56,884 nucleotides of DNA, from NCBI GenBank assembly GCA_017556145.1, contig JAFZCU010000054.1, forward strand, positions 1 to 56,884, read 5' to 3'. The notes beneath the pieces were generated by a model. It had not been told where the DNA came from, searched no databases, and was given only the letters and a program-made list of their open reading frames with translations. A program made the position numbers and the translations under genes. The stretch comes from Prevotella sp. GTDB lineage: Bacteria; Bacteroidota; Bacteroidia; Bacteroidales; Bacteroidaceae. Below are positions 46,601 to 54,462 of the stretch, piece after piece; position 1 is the first letter of the stretch; each line of letters starts with the position of its first letter.

Positions 46601-47440
46601 GACCTGGTCATCTGTAAGCAGAACATGGCGGGCATGACCGGTAGTGAGTTGTGTAACCAGCTGAAGATGAGTCCAATCTCACAGAAGATCAAGTTCGTCC
46701 TGCTCACCGACAAGGCCCTCACCCCGATCGACATGCGCAACCAGAACATCACCCTCTCTGCCGATGACTATCTCGCCAAGCCGTTCAACCTGCAGGAGGC
46801 CATCATGCGCTTCAACAAAGTGCTCGGCCTTGGTCCGATTGAGATCGACAGCGACCTGATTGAAGGGGCAGAGACGCGTATGCTGGAGAACCAGAACTCA
46901 AGTATGACCACTGCCACCGAGTCCTATGAGGATACCGACACTGCCACAGCATTGGCACAAGGCAGCGGAGTGACCAGCGAGGATGATCCCATCAATATCG
47001 TGGATACGAAAATCACGAGACCGAACATCCAGAATGCGCCTGCCGTCACCGGAACTCAGAATTTGGTTCAGGAGGAGTCGACCTTGTCCGACTACTCCAT
47101 GCTCGACATCATGGACCAGCAGCTGATGAAGAACATCGAACAGTATGTGATGCAGAACATGAGCCGTGGCCAGATCAGTCTCGAGGAGATGGCCACTGCC
47201 ATGGGCATGGGACGTGTACCCTTCTTCCATCGCATCCGTAACCTGACTGGCAAGACACCTGCCGAACTGATTCGCGACCTGCGTCTGAAACACGCCTGCA
47301 TTCTGTTGAAACGCACCAATATCAATATGAGTGAATTGGCCACGAACATCGGCTTCATGACTGCCGAGAACTTCATCACCATCTTCCGTGAGAAGTTTGG
47401 CATGACCCCGCTGGAATACCGGCTGAAGCATAGAAAGTGA
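43646..47440 (+). CDS. Propeller-sensor/AraC transmembrane regulator without a kinase domain (degenerate HTCS)
   Basis: A 1264-residue protein with the outline of a hybrid two-component system: signal sequence, two propeller domains of Reg_prop repeats (about 25-660; DSRGYVWFGT, GNIWIGSD, GNLWIATNGGL), a Y_Y_Y domain (about 705-783), one membrane helix (787-808), a receiver-like domain (942-1060) and an AraC helix-turn-helix (about 1165-1260). The kinase is missing. The dimerisation helix shows SDDLRQPM where SHELRTPL is expected (His replaced by Asp841), and only about 50 residues stand in place of the HATPase domain. In the receiver, D948/D949, T1021 and K1045 remain, but the phosphorylated Asp is Lys991. 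A linker of about 90 polar residues precedes the DNA-binding domain. No polysaccharide utilisation genes adjoin it; the targets are unknown. Confidence 0.85.
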   Translation: MKTIRKLIIVLLLTLPMAVVADYLFKTLDARNGLTSSQINCIMKDSRGYVWFGTPAGLYRFDGYVFKNFQSDSQDGSSLPNSYINALQETLDGNLLVETAAGYCVYHPQTESFERDMKQVFARMGIETIPTIVYVDRHKNLWGAIPNKGVVCYNMQQQLLYEFGYTDDSHGVPQGAICSISECKDGALIVYDDGRIVCCDVMHQQHTVWGTNEIANRKLRRSKTLKAFADQMDNIWLYGQGTLFKYNKSADTWDTSISEQLGLTSVGVDRNINGMAGDRNGNIWIGSDQMGLLRYDINTHEVEPVQPVNMNDRQMRHETISIQSVYVDDTDLLWIGTEKSGIAYSGQYIYRFASLINGDITAIAQSDSGKVWYGTSDNGVIGYNGPLASKKVSAMAFTPDGSLWVGSKRNGLTRIKDGNATIYSLAKDSMKTLIDDHVNALCTDNIGNLWIATNGGLQVYNPRMNSFSSYTRENGKLNTNNVTCLHYNKDSKKNNLYIGTSEGLVVLNLSNTEKRVLTGNVSHTKQFTNNYITQIAKDSRGLLWVGTREGLNVLNSNNDLNNDNLDYITEKQGLCNNNICGIAEDKNHNMWITTSSGVTRIVVNRSHEDGSYAYGLYNYSTADGLQSNEFNPGAILTRHDGNVAFGGLFGVNWMLKNGNADTETLPRVMLTQLFLGEEEVLIGHEYDGKVLLTQAFNETSKLQLNHNQNTFTIKFAAGNYNQSERLQFMYWMEGLDDDWKNGNALTHGVTFRDLSSGKYTLHVKAVSTDGAVSNQERTLSITVASHWLLSWWMLLAYAIIILVAVYFWRIGLKQLKAIRDRKRAVILELKMQREAIKAASDDLRQPMARMTSIIGNLSEKEKDLEEREQLNALHSQMLQIITRVSDMQTELEHPELKAKNAVHDRMELNAKGEIVLPDVPSETLTSEHTRSRAAMDTPTMKFSVFMIDDSEDFIKFAMARLKYVYNFHAYNDIIKAATDIDALHPDLVICKQNMAGMTGSELCNQLKMSPISQKIKFVLLTDKALTPIDMRNQNITLSADDYLAKPFNLQEAIMRFNKVLGLGPIEIDSDLIEGAETRMLENQNSSMTTATESYEDTDTATALAQGSGVTSEDDPINIVDTKITRPNIQNAPAVTGTQNLVQEESTLSDYSMLDIMDQQLMKNIEQYVMQNMSRGQISLEEMATAMGMGRVPFFHRIRNLTGKTPAELIRDLRLKHACILLKRTNINMSELATNIGFMTAENFITIFREKFGMTPLEYRLKHRK

Positions 47441-47444
47441 TTGT

Positions 47445-48665
47445 ATGAGTAGGCGTATTCTCTTACTTCTCACCTCGTACCTCTTACCGCTGACGCTTTC
47501 CGCCCAGACCAGCGACTCCCTCATCGTCCATCAGATGGAGGCCGAGGGCGTATACTTCACCCAGGGCAATCAGGTCAAGCTGCTGATGTCCGGCAAAGAC
47601 AAGTTTGCCGATATGTTTGATGCCATCCGACAGGCCAGAAGCAGTGTCCATCTGGAATACTTCAATTTCCGCAACGACTCCATAGCCTCGCTGCTCTTCG
47701 ACCTCCTCCGGGAGAAACGGAAGGAAGGTGTGGAGGTCAGGGCCATGTTTGATGGCTTTGGCAACGACTCCAACAACCAGCCGCTCAAGAAGTACCATCT
47801 GCGGAAACTATGGGCCGACAGCATCAACATCGTGGAATACGACCCCATCCGTTTTCCGTGGGTGAATCACATCTGGCCCCGTGACCATCGGAAGATTGTG
47901 GTCATCGACGGCGAGATTGCCTACACTGGGGGCATGAATGTAGCCGACTATTACATTGTCGGCACTGAACAGGTGGGCGAATGGCGGGATATGCACTGCC
48001 GTCTGGAAGGACCTGTAGTCAACGACCTCCAGACCATCTTTGCCCGCATCTGGAAGAAAGCCACGAAAGAGGATCTCTCCGATCCGAAATATTACCAGGG
48101 CAAACCTGCCGGCAACAAGATGGTCGGTATCGTCAACCGCGAACCTCATGTCACTAATACCATCATGCGTCGGCTCTATATCCAGGCCCTCGACAATGCC
48201 CAGGACTCCATCCGTATCATCAACCCCTACCTCACCCTGATACCGTCTGTCAGCAAAGCATTGAAACGGGCGCTCAAGCGAGGTGTCAAGATGGAGATCA
48301 TGGTGTCTGCCAAGAGCGACATCCCCCTCACCCCTGACGTGGTCTTCCGCAACGCCCATAAACTCATGAAGCGTGGTGCAACGGTCTGGCTCTATCAGCC
48401 CGGTTTCCATCATTCGAAGATCATGATGGTCGACGGTAGATTCTGTACTGTTGGCAGCACGAACCTCGATGCCCGCAGCATGCGGTTCGATTATGAGGAG
48501 AATGCGCTGATCATCAATCGTGCGACCACTAAGGAACTCGACGACATGTTCGACCGCGACAAGCAGAAGAGTGTCATGCTGACCGAAGAGGAATGGAAAC
48601 GCTTCCGCACAGGCTGGCAGAAGTTCCGTGGCTGGTTCGGAAGTCTCTTGCAGCCATGGCTTTAA
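47445..48665 (+). CDS. Phospholipase D family protein, cardiolipin synthase-like, with signal peptide
   Basis: A 406-residue protein with both HKD motifs of the phospholipase D superfamily: H148-K150-D155 (HRKIVVID) and H323-K325-D330 (HSKIMMVD), each followed by the usual GG/GS-N segments. The spacing fits bacterial cardiolipin synthases. The N-terminus, however, is a signal peptide (ending LSAQ at residue 21) rather than membrane helices, suggesting a periplasmic or surface-associated enzyme. The hydrophobic core of that signal is coded by a CTTAC/CTCAC-rich repeat tract. It starts 4 bp after the regulator and overlaps the acyltransferase by 10 bp. Confidence 0.85.
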   Translation: MSRRILLLLTSYLLPLTLSAQTSDSLIVHQMEAEGVYFTQGNQVKLLMSGKDKFADMFDAIRQARSSVHLEYFNFRNDSIASLLFDLLREKRKEGVEVRAMFDGFGNDSNNQPLKKYHLRKLWADSINIVEYDPIRFPWVNHIWPRDHRKIVVIDGEIAYTGGMNVADYYIVGTEQVGEWRDMHCRLEGPVVNDLQTIFARIWKKATKEDLSDPKYYQGKPAGNKMVGIVNREPHVTNTIMRRLYIQALDNAQDSIRIINPYLTLIPSVSKALKRALKRGVKMEIMVSAKSDIPLTPDVVFRNAHKLMKRGATVWLYQPGFHHSKIMMVDGRFCTVGSTNLDARSMRFDYEENALIINRATTKELDDMFDRDKQKSVMLTEEEWKRFRTGWQKFRGWFGSLLQPWL

Positions 48666-49804
48666 CCCGCGATACCGTTATTTCTGTGGCGAAGGGTATC
48701 GCCATCATATTGATGGTCATCGCCCATGCAGAGGCACCTGGCTGGCTCTGTAAGTTCATCTTCGAGTTCCACATGCCCCTGTTCTTCATCACTGCCGGCT
48801 TTTTCTTCTCCACACGTTACCTCCACGATGAAGCCACCTTTGTCGAGAAAAGAGTCAAAGGCCTCTACTGGCCCTTTGTGAAATGGGCGCTCATCTTCCT
48901 GATTCTCCACAACTGGATGTTCGACATCGGCATCCTCAACGAGGTCTATGGCAATGAACAGGGAGGGGTGCTCCATCCCTGGACCTGGCGTCAGATGCAG
49001 CAGAACATCTGGAACATCTTCACTGCCATGGGAGGCTACGATGCCTTCCTCTGTGGCGCTTTCTGGTTCTTCCGGGGCCTCTTCGTCGCCAGCATCCTCT
49101 ATCTCATTATATATAAGGTGGTACTGAAGTTGCTGCCCACGCGGGCAGCAACTTCAGCGCCTTACCTCATTTGCCTTATCCTACTCCTCCTCTGCGCCTG
49201 GAAGACCTGGTCAGGTCTAAAAGTGGTGAATCTCGTGCAAGGGGGCTATCGCGAGCTCATGGGTTGTTTCTTCTTCGGCATCGGCTTTATCTTCCGACAG
49301 TTCGTGGCCACCTACCGTCAACAGATGTCACGCCATCATGCCCGTCTCTGGACCTCCCTCCTCTTTGCTGCCGTGGTGTTCCTCTTCTCCAAGTATCTCA
49401 CCGCCAACATGAACTGGCGCTCTTCCTTCCAGCAGTTCCTCTCTCTCCCCATCCCAGCCATCCTCGGCTTCCTGATGACCTACAACCTCAGCAGCTGGAT
49501 CGACGAACACAACAACCGGTTCAAGCAGTTCCTGGTCTACACCGGCGACCATACCCTCTATGTCTTCATCTTCCATATCATCGCCTACAAGACCATCAGC
49601 TTGCTGAAGATCTGGTACTATGGCCTCGATCCTCGGCAGATTGGCTGTCACATGGTTATCCACGACCATTCACAGGACGACTGGTTCTGGGTACTCTATA
49701 CCATTGCAGGCGTCGGCTTGCCCTTGTTAGGCATCTGGCTCTATGAAAAAGGAAAGGCGAGGTTCAGAGCATATAGAGCATCATCTGCATCTCAGGTTCA
49801 GTGA
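48656..49804 (+). CDS. Acyltransferase 3 family membrane protein
   Basis: A 382-residue protein with about ten membrane helices. The opening SVAKGIAIILMVIAHAEAPGWLCKFIFEFHMPLFFITAGFFF contains the conserved active-site His of acyltransferase 3 proteins, which O-acylate sugars, peptidoglycan or surface polymers. The start at 48656 is chosen because it gives a 10-bp overlap with the phospholipase D gene; an in-frame ATG at 48593 lies deep within that gene. The 3' end overlaps the convergent TPR gene by 41 bp. The acceptor is unknown; O-acylation of lipopolysaccharide is possible given kdsA-kdsD nearby. Confidence 0.88.
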   Translation: MALTRDTVISVAKGIAIILMVIAHAEAPGWLCKFIFEFHMPLFFITAGFFFSTRYLHDEATFVEKRVKGLYWPFVKWALIFLILHNWMFDIGILNEVYGNEQGGVLHPWTWRQMQQNIWNIFTAMGGYDAFLCGAFWFFRGLFVASILYLIIYKVVLKLLPTRAATSAPYLICLILLLLCAWKTWSGLKVVNLVQGGYRELMGCFFFGIGFIFRQFVATYRQQMSRHHARLWTSLLFAAVVFLFSKYLTANMNWRSSFQQFLSLPIPAILGFLMTYNLSSWIDEHNNRFKQFLVYTGDHTLYVFIFHIIAYKTISLLKIWYYGLDPRQIGCHMVIHDHSQDDWFWVLYTIAGVGLPLLGIWLYEKGKARFRAYRASSASQVQ

Positions 49805-51956
49805 TGCCCTTCTCCCGTAACAGTGCCAGCTCATTCTCGATGATGAAGGTCTTAGGCTCACGCGTCTCCTTCAGATAACGGTGGAAACAGTCGGCAGCCT
49901 CATCCACATGCCCGCCCAACCACAGGCAATAGCCGTTGTTCAGCAGGTCTTCAGGCAGCGACCGACCTGTCAACAGCTGGGCATAGATCTTCTCCGCCTG
50001 CTCGTATTTCCCATCGCAGGTGAGCGTCCATGCCAGGACCCTGTTCACATTCTTGTCATCAGCAGATTCGAAGTTCAGGCGGTAGAGATCCTTTAGGGCA
50101 TCGGCATACCGGCCGAGATTTGTCAGACAGACGGCACGGTTCAGCAGATAATGCTTCTTCTCAGGTTGGATGGTCAGAAGCTTGTCGTAGGCCTCCAGCG
50201 CCTCCTGATAGCGTTCCTGGTCGAAAAGTGCCCGGGCATAGCCCTGCTGCGCTTTCTCATTTTCCGGCTCCAGTGCCAGTGCCTGCTGATAGCAGTACAA
50301 AGCGTCTTTCTCTGGCCCGAAGTCATAATACCGGTGCTGTAGCAGATACCCGCACATCATATAATGACGGAAGTCACATCTGGCCTCCCCGCAGTTCTCA
50401 AGCACCATCCCTGCCTCATGCAGCCGTTTCTGCTTGATGAGGAAAGCTGCCATATCGTTGAAATAGGCCTCGATATGGGTGCGTGAGAACACTTTCTTTG
50501 CCATGAAGAGATACTGGCAGTCCTCGAAGGGACGACTGAACTCACTGCGATAGGGGTACAACCGGAAGAAACGGTACAGGTCCTGCAGATAGATCCGTCG
50601 GATATAAGCGTCACTCTGGCTGTCCTCCGGCATCACCTCCGATACACTGGCCTCCCCACGCTCCATCATCTCCCAGAGGTTCTTCGGGATATGGTTTATC
50701 ACCTGATTGAAGGCAAGCAAAAATGAGTATTTGTCACTGTGGCAGAAAGGTCCCGCCTGCATCAGACTCTTCATAAACGCGTTGTTCTTCAGCTTCGACG
50801 CAACGTCCGCAATACCCGGATGGTCTGGATAGAAAGGCACGAACCAGTTGCAGATCTCCCGGAAGAAGTCGTAGCGCTTCATCTGCGAGAACCCCCCGAA
50901 ATAGATGTCCGAGCCTTGTTTCTGCATCTCCTGCATCCGCAGGAAGCTTTCCTCCACCTGTTCCATCCTGCGTTCTTCGGCATCCGGATGCAGGATGTCA
51001 TCCAACGAATGGTCCTCCACCTCCTCTATGCCATTACGTGTCACCCGGAAACCGTTGTTCTTCAACAGGTCGGGCATAATCTCCTGCTGGATGGTCTGAT
51101 TGTCCTTCTCGGCATTGATACACAGGATGATCTGATGCTGCAACTGCACCAGCTCCTGACACACGGCCTTGTCGGCTAGGAGTTCCTCCAGCTCCTTCCT
51201 TTCCTCGCCATAGAGACTCAGGAAGATGTCATCCTGCAAGGCGAGCACCCATCCTACCAAGGCTCTCTGACGCACGGCTGTGTCTGTACTCTGGCGGTAG
51301 ACCGTCAACAGCACCTTGAACTTGACGATGTCGAAGTGGTTCAGTGTCGCCAGCATCACGGCGCTGGTCAGCACCTGCTGGTCGTTGGAATCGATGGTGG
51401 GCGACAGCAGGATCTCCTCCATGGCAGAAGCCTGACTATCACGCCAGATGGCAGAAAGCCAGAGACGGTCAAACCAGTCGGCTATCAGCTGATGATGCCG
51501 CTGATGCAGTGCCTTCTTCTTCTCTGCCTGCGTATGTTCGGGTTCGAGCGCCAGCATCGCCCCGTCAGCCACATAGGCCTCGAGGGCCTCCTTCAACACC
51601 TGTACCGTCCAGTCATGCGTAGCAAGGCTCAGACGGTCATTGACGGCCGTCAGATAAGTGGAATGCTTGATACTGTAACTCAGGGCAGCATTGGCATAAA
51701 TCACATAGAGCCGATGCAGGAGACTGTCGTAGAGGACTGGCAACTGCGGATCCCTGAAGCCCCGTTTCCAGTAGTCCGACATCAAATGGAAATCGGCCTT
51801 GATGCTATACAGACGATCCGCATCACTGGGTCCTGAATAGGAGGCGAGATACCCCTCCATGGCATTGAGCGCCTCACTGAGGTTCCGCTTCAACAGCCAG
51901 TCGTAGACTACATCCAATGCACGATTCTCTGTCATACCTATTTCTTGGAAAGCCAT
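49764..51956 (-). CDS. TPR-repeat protein of unknown function
   Basis: A protein of up to 730 residues without signal peptide, almost all alpha-helical. Classical TPR units are clear at about 560-705 (ALYCYQQALALEPENEKAQQGYARALFDQERYQEALEAYDKLL and following); the N-terminal 500 residues are helical and acidic but not recognised. The start may be 51956 or the ATG at 51933-51935, which lies just after the upstream stop at 51938 and is preceded by AGGT; I cannot decide. It is presumably a cytoplasmic scaffold. The upstream lipoprotein gene overlaps or abuts it, suggesting co-transcription. Confidence 0.8.
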   Translation of the reverse strand: MAFQEIGMTENRALDVVYDWLLKRNLSEALNAMEGYLASYSGPSDADRLYSIKADFHLMSDYWKRGFRDPQLPVLYDSLLHRLYVIYANAALSYSIKHSTYLTAVNDRLSLATHDWTVQVLKEALEAYVADGAMLALEPEHTQAEKKKALHQRHHQLIADWFDRLWLSAIWRDSQASAMEEILLSPTIDSNDQQVLTSAVMLATLNHFDIVKFKVLLTVYRQSTDTAVRQRALVGWVLALQDDIFLSLYGEERKELEELLADKAVCQELVQLQHQIILCINAEKDNQTIQQEIMPDLLKNNGFRVTRNGIEEVEDHSLDDILHPDAEERRMEQVEESFLRMQEMQKQGSDIYFGGFSQMKRYDFFREICNWFVPFYPDHPGIADVASKLKNNAFMKSLMQAGPFCHSDKYSFLLAFNQVINHIPKNLWEMMERGEASVSEVMPEDSQSDAYIRRIYLQDLYRFFRLYPYRSEFSRPFEDCQYLFMAKKVFSRTHIEAYFNDMAAFLIKQKRLHEAGMVLENCGEARCDFRHYMMCGYLLQHRYYDFGPEKDALYCYQQALALEPENEKAQQGYARALFDQERYQEALEAYDKLLTIQPEKKHYLLNRAVCLTNLGRYADALKDLYRLNFESADDKNVNRVLAWTLTCDGKYEQAEKIYAQLLTGRSLPEDLLNNGYCLWLGGHVDEAADCFHRYLKETREPKTFIIENELALLREKGITEPEMQMMLYML

Positions 51957-52864
51957 GCCTTCGCCCTTTCCACATCCGCTTCCCGGGGCAGGGCAATACG
52001 ATGGAACTTCAAATCCTTGCTAATCTCTTTCAATGCCTCTGGCTTCACCCGACAGTATTTCGTGATCAGGGAGACATAGCTGGCGATGCCATATTGGTTG
52101 ATGGAGTCGCAGGCACGGTTATAGCCCTTCGTGAAGGCCCGCAACTGCTTGGCACGGCTGGCTTCCTCCATGCCCTTCCACTGCACCACGATGACCCCCA
52201 TCTCCATATCCATCTTCCTGGTGTCCATCAGCACCTTGTGCTTGAGCAGCCTCGCCTGGGCAGCCTGGGGTTCCGGCAGGATGAGGGCATCCATCTCATT
52301 GTTCTCCAACATCTTCAGGCGCACGTTCACATCGTTGATCTGGATGCGGAACACCTGCTCCGACTTGAGCTTCCCGCTGTCTACGGCCAGATCGCCGATC
52401 AGGTCTGTCACAGAGTATCGTGTCATGGCGAGCATCTTGTCGTCCAGGTTCTTCAACGCCAGGATACGGGCACTACGGTTGGTCACTAACTGCCAGTAGG
52501 CATTCGTCGACGTCAGATAGCGCAGGCTGTCTCCCTGTTTCTTCAGTCGCTCCACACGGACCAGGTCCGACACACCCACTTCCACCCTTCGGTTAACCAG
52601 GGCCGTATCGATATCCATCTGGGCAGTAAACGGCTTCAGACGGATATCCACAGCCGTATCAAACATCTGATGATCCTTAGCCAGGAAGATGGGCAGACAG
52701 TCGAGTGTGGGCAGCACCGCCACCTTCAGGGCTGCGGAGTCTTCCCGCAGGGCCTTCTGACGCTGGGTACGGTTCATGCGCTTGGTCTCCTCATACGACT
52801 CACTACAGCCTGCCAGCAACAGCAAGCCAAGCAGCACGAGGGGTAATATCTTTGTATATCTCAT
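51938..52864 (-). CDS. Substrate-binding lipoprotein (periplasmic binding protein type 2-like)
   Basis: A 308-residue lipoprotein starting at the ATG at 52862-52864, with the lipobox LLAGC within the first 21 residues. An open frame extends upstream to 52981 but lies before the promoter. The body resembles the NMT1/SsuA-type solute-binding fold: LKVAVLPTLDCLPIFLAKDHQMFDTAVDIRLKPF, DLVRVERLKKQGD, and DALILPEPQAAQARLLKH. No ABC permease or ATPase genes adjoin, so the ligand and any transporter are unknown. The -7 box TAACTTTG lies at 52886-52893. Confidence 0.78.
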   Translation of the reverse strand: MRYTKILPLVLLGLLLLAGCSESYEETKRMNRTQRQKALREDSAALKVAVLPTLDCLPIFLAKDHQMFDTAVDIRLKPFTAQMDIDTALVNRRVEVGVSDLVRVERLKKQGDSLRYLTSTNAYWQLVTNRSARILALKNLDDKMLAMTRYSVTDLIGDLAVDSGKLKSEQVFRIQINDVNVRLKMLENNEMDALILPEPQAAQARLLKHKVLMDTRKMDMEMGVIVVQWKGMEEASRAKQLRAFTKGYNRACDSINQYGIASYVSLITKYCRVKPEALKEISKDLKFHRIALPREADVERAKAWLSKK

Positions 52865-52885
52865 ATCACATTCACAAATCGCCTG

Positions 52886-52893
52886 CAAAGTTA
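52886..52893 (-). promoter_or_regulatory. Promoter -7 box of the substrate-binding lipoprotein
   Basis: TAACTTTG on the minus strand, 21 bp before the chosen ATG. It excludes the longer upstream start at 52981. Confidence 0.5.
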
Positions 52894-52967
52894 CAATTTT
52901 TTTTCTTTTATACCTATTTCTGGATAAAATTATTCTGATTATTCTGATTTCTTTCCGAAAAAAATAG

Positions 52968-52975
52968 TATCTTTG
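52968..52975 (+). promoter_or_regulatory. Promoter -7 box of radA
   Basis: TATCTTTG ends 8 bp before the radA ATG, so the transcript is leaderless or nearly so. Just upstream, 52930-52950 is a TATTCTGATTATTCTGATTT tract. Confidence 0.6.
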
Positions 52976-52983
52976 CACCAATT

Positions 52984-54462
52984 ATGGCAAAAGACAGAAT
53001 CGCATACGTATGTTCCAACTGCGGACAGGAATCCGCTAAGTGGATTGGCAAATGTCCCGCCTGCGGACAGTGGAACACTTTCAAGGAAATTAAGGTATCC
53101 CCTTCCTCCCCTAAGTTAGGGGAGGTCAGGAGGGCTCTGAACACCAGCATCCCCGGAGCATCCGGTATCTCTGCGCTTTCCGCCTCCACCGCCAAGGCCC
53201 TCCGCCTGCGCGATATCTCCAACCATGACGATCCGCGCATCGACATGCACGATGAGGAACTGAACCGTGTCCTCGGTGGTGGTCTTGTCCCGGGCAGCAT
53301 CGTCCTCTTAGGGGGAGAGCCAGGCATCGGCAAATCCACCCTCACGCTTCAGACCATGCTCCATCTCCCTGAGAAGAAGATCCTCTACGTCAGTGGTGAG
53401 GAATCCGCCCACCAGCTCAAGATGCGCGCCAACCGATTGAAGAAATCGGAACACTCCGATTACTCAGAACACTCCGATTACTCAGAACACTCTGATTACT
53501 CAGAACACTCCGATTACTCCGACAACCTCCTCATCTTAACCGAAAATTCCCTCGAATCCATCTTCGACCACATCAAGGCGGAAGTCCCCGACCTCGTCGT
53601 CATCGACTCCATCCAGACCATCATGACCGAGGATGTCGAGTCCTCGGCAGGCTCCATCGCCCAGGTCCGCGAGTGCGCCTCTGCCCTCCTCCGCTTTGCC
53701 AAGACCTCTGGTGTGCCCGTCATTCTCATCGGCCATATCACCAAGGAGGGTACCCTCGCTGGCCCGAAAATCCTGGAGCATATCGTCGACACCGTCATTC
53801 AGTTCGAGGGCGATCAGCACTATATGTACCGCATCTTGCGAAGCATGAAGAATCGCTTCGGAAGTACCTCGGAATTAGGCATTTATGAGATGCAGCAAAA
53901 CGGACTCCGACAGGTCTCCAACCCCTCTGAACTTCTGCTCACCCAAGATCATGAAGGTCTCTCCGGCATTGCCATCTCCTCGGCCATCGAGGGGGTGCGT
54001 CCTTTCCTGGTCGAGACACAGGCGCTGGTATCTTCTGCCGCCTATGGCACCCCTCAGCGCTCTGCCACCGGTTTCGACCAGCGTCGCCTGAACATGCTCC
54101 TCGCCGTTTTGGAGAAGCGTGTGGGATTCAAACTCATGCAGAAGGATGTCTTCATCAACATTGCGGGAGGCCTAAGAGTCACCGACCTGGCGATGGACCT
54201 CTCTGTCATCGCAGCGGTCCTCTCGTCGAATGTCGACACCCCCATCGAGTCGGGCTGGTGCATGGCTGGCGAAGTCGGCCTCTCAGGTGAGGTACGTCCG
54301 GTCAACCGCATCGAACAGCGGATTGCCGAGGCGGAGAAACTGGGCTTCACCGATATGATCATCCCCAAGTACAACCTCAAGAGTCTCAACCCGAAGAAAT
54401 ACCACATCACCCTCCACCCCGTCCGCAAGGTCGAAGAAGCCCTCCGTGAATTGTTTGGTTAA
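52984..54462 (+). CDS. radA: RadA, branch-migration DNA repair ATPase, with repeat-encoded insertions
   Basis: A 492-residue RadA (Sms). Seen: N-terminal zinc finger CSNCGQESAKWIGKCPACGQW (C10, C13, C24, C27), Walker A GGEPGIGKST ending at 119, the RadA motif KNRFGSTSELG, and a C-terminal Lon-like domain (GGLRVTDLAMDLSV, GEVGLSGEVRPV). It processes recombination intermediates with RecA. Two stretches look like insertions: SPSSPKLGEVRR at 39-50, encoded by a palindrome, and four tandem SEHSDY units at 155-178, encoded by an 18-bp repeat. The protein is correspondingly longer than usual (about 455). The stop codon lies inside a dispersed repeat (54459-54488). Confidence 0.96.
   Translation: MAKDRIAYVCSNCGQESAKWIGKCPACGQWNTFKEIKVSPSSPKLGEVRRALNTSIPGASGISALSASTAKALRLRDISNHDDPRIDMHDEELNRVLGGGLVPGSIVLLGGEPGIGKSTLTLQTMLHLPEKKILYVSGEESAHQLKMRANRLKKSEHSDYSEHSDYSEHSDYSEHSDYSDNLLILTENSLESIFDHIKAEVPDLVVIDSIQTIMTEDVESSAGSIAQVRECASALLRFAKTSGVPVILIGHITKEGTLAGPKILEHIVDTVIQFEGDQHYMYRILRSMKNRFGSTSELGIYEMQQNGLRQVSNPSELLLTQDHEGLSGIAISSAIEGVRPFLVETQALVSSAAYGTPQRSATGFDQRRLNMLLAVLEKRVGFKLMQKDVFINIAGGLRVTDLAMDLSVIAAVLSSNVDTPIESGWCMAGEVGLSGEVRPVNRIEQRIAEAEKLGFTDMIIPKYNLKSLNPKKYHITLHPVRKVEEALRELFG
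53105..53125. repeat. Palindrome inside radA
   Basis: Perfect 10-bp arms CCTCCCCTAA/TTAGGGGAGG with a 1-nt centre, translated as part of the linker between the zinc finger and ATPase domain. Confidence 0.75.
53446..53517 (+). repeat. Four 18-bp tandem repeats inside radA
   Basis: The unit TC(G/A)GAACACTC(C/T)GATTAC is repeated four times in frame, each encoding SEHSDY; a partial fifth unit (TCCGAC) follows. Confidence 0.9.

Noticed and set aside
51938-52981. Extended N-terminus for the substrate-binding lipoprotein
   Set aside because: The upstream 39 residues lie before the -7 box at 52886-52893 and would hide the lipoprotein signal.
53446-53517. Possible CRISPR-like repeat in radA
   Set aside because: Contiguous 18-bp units without spacers, in frame within a conserved gene.
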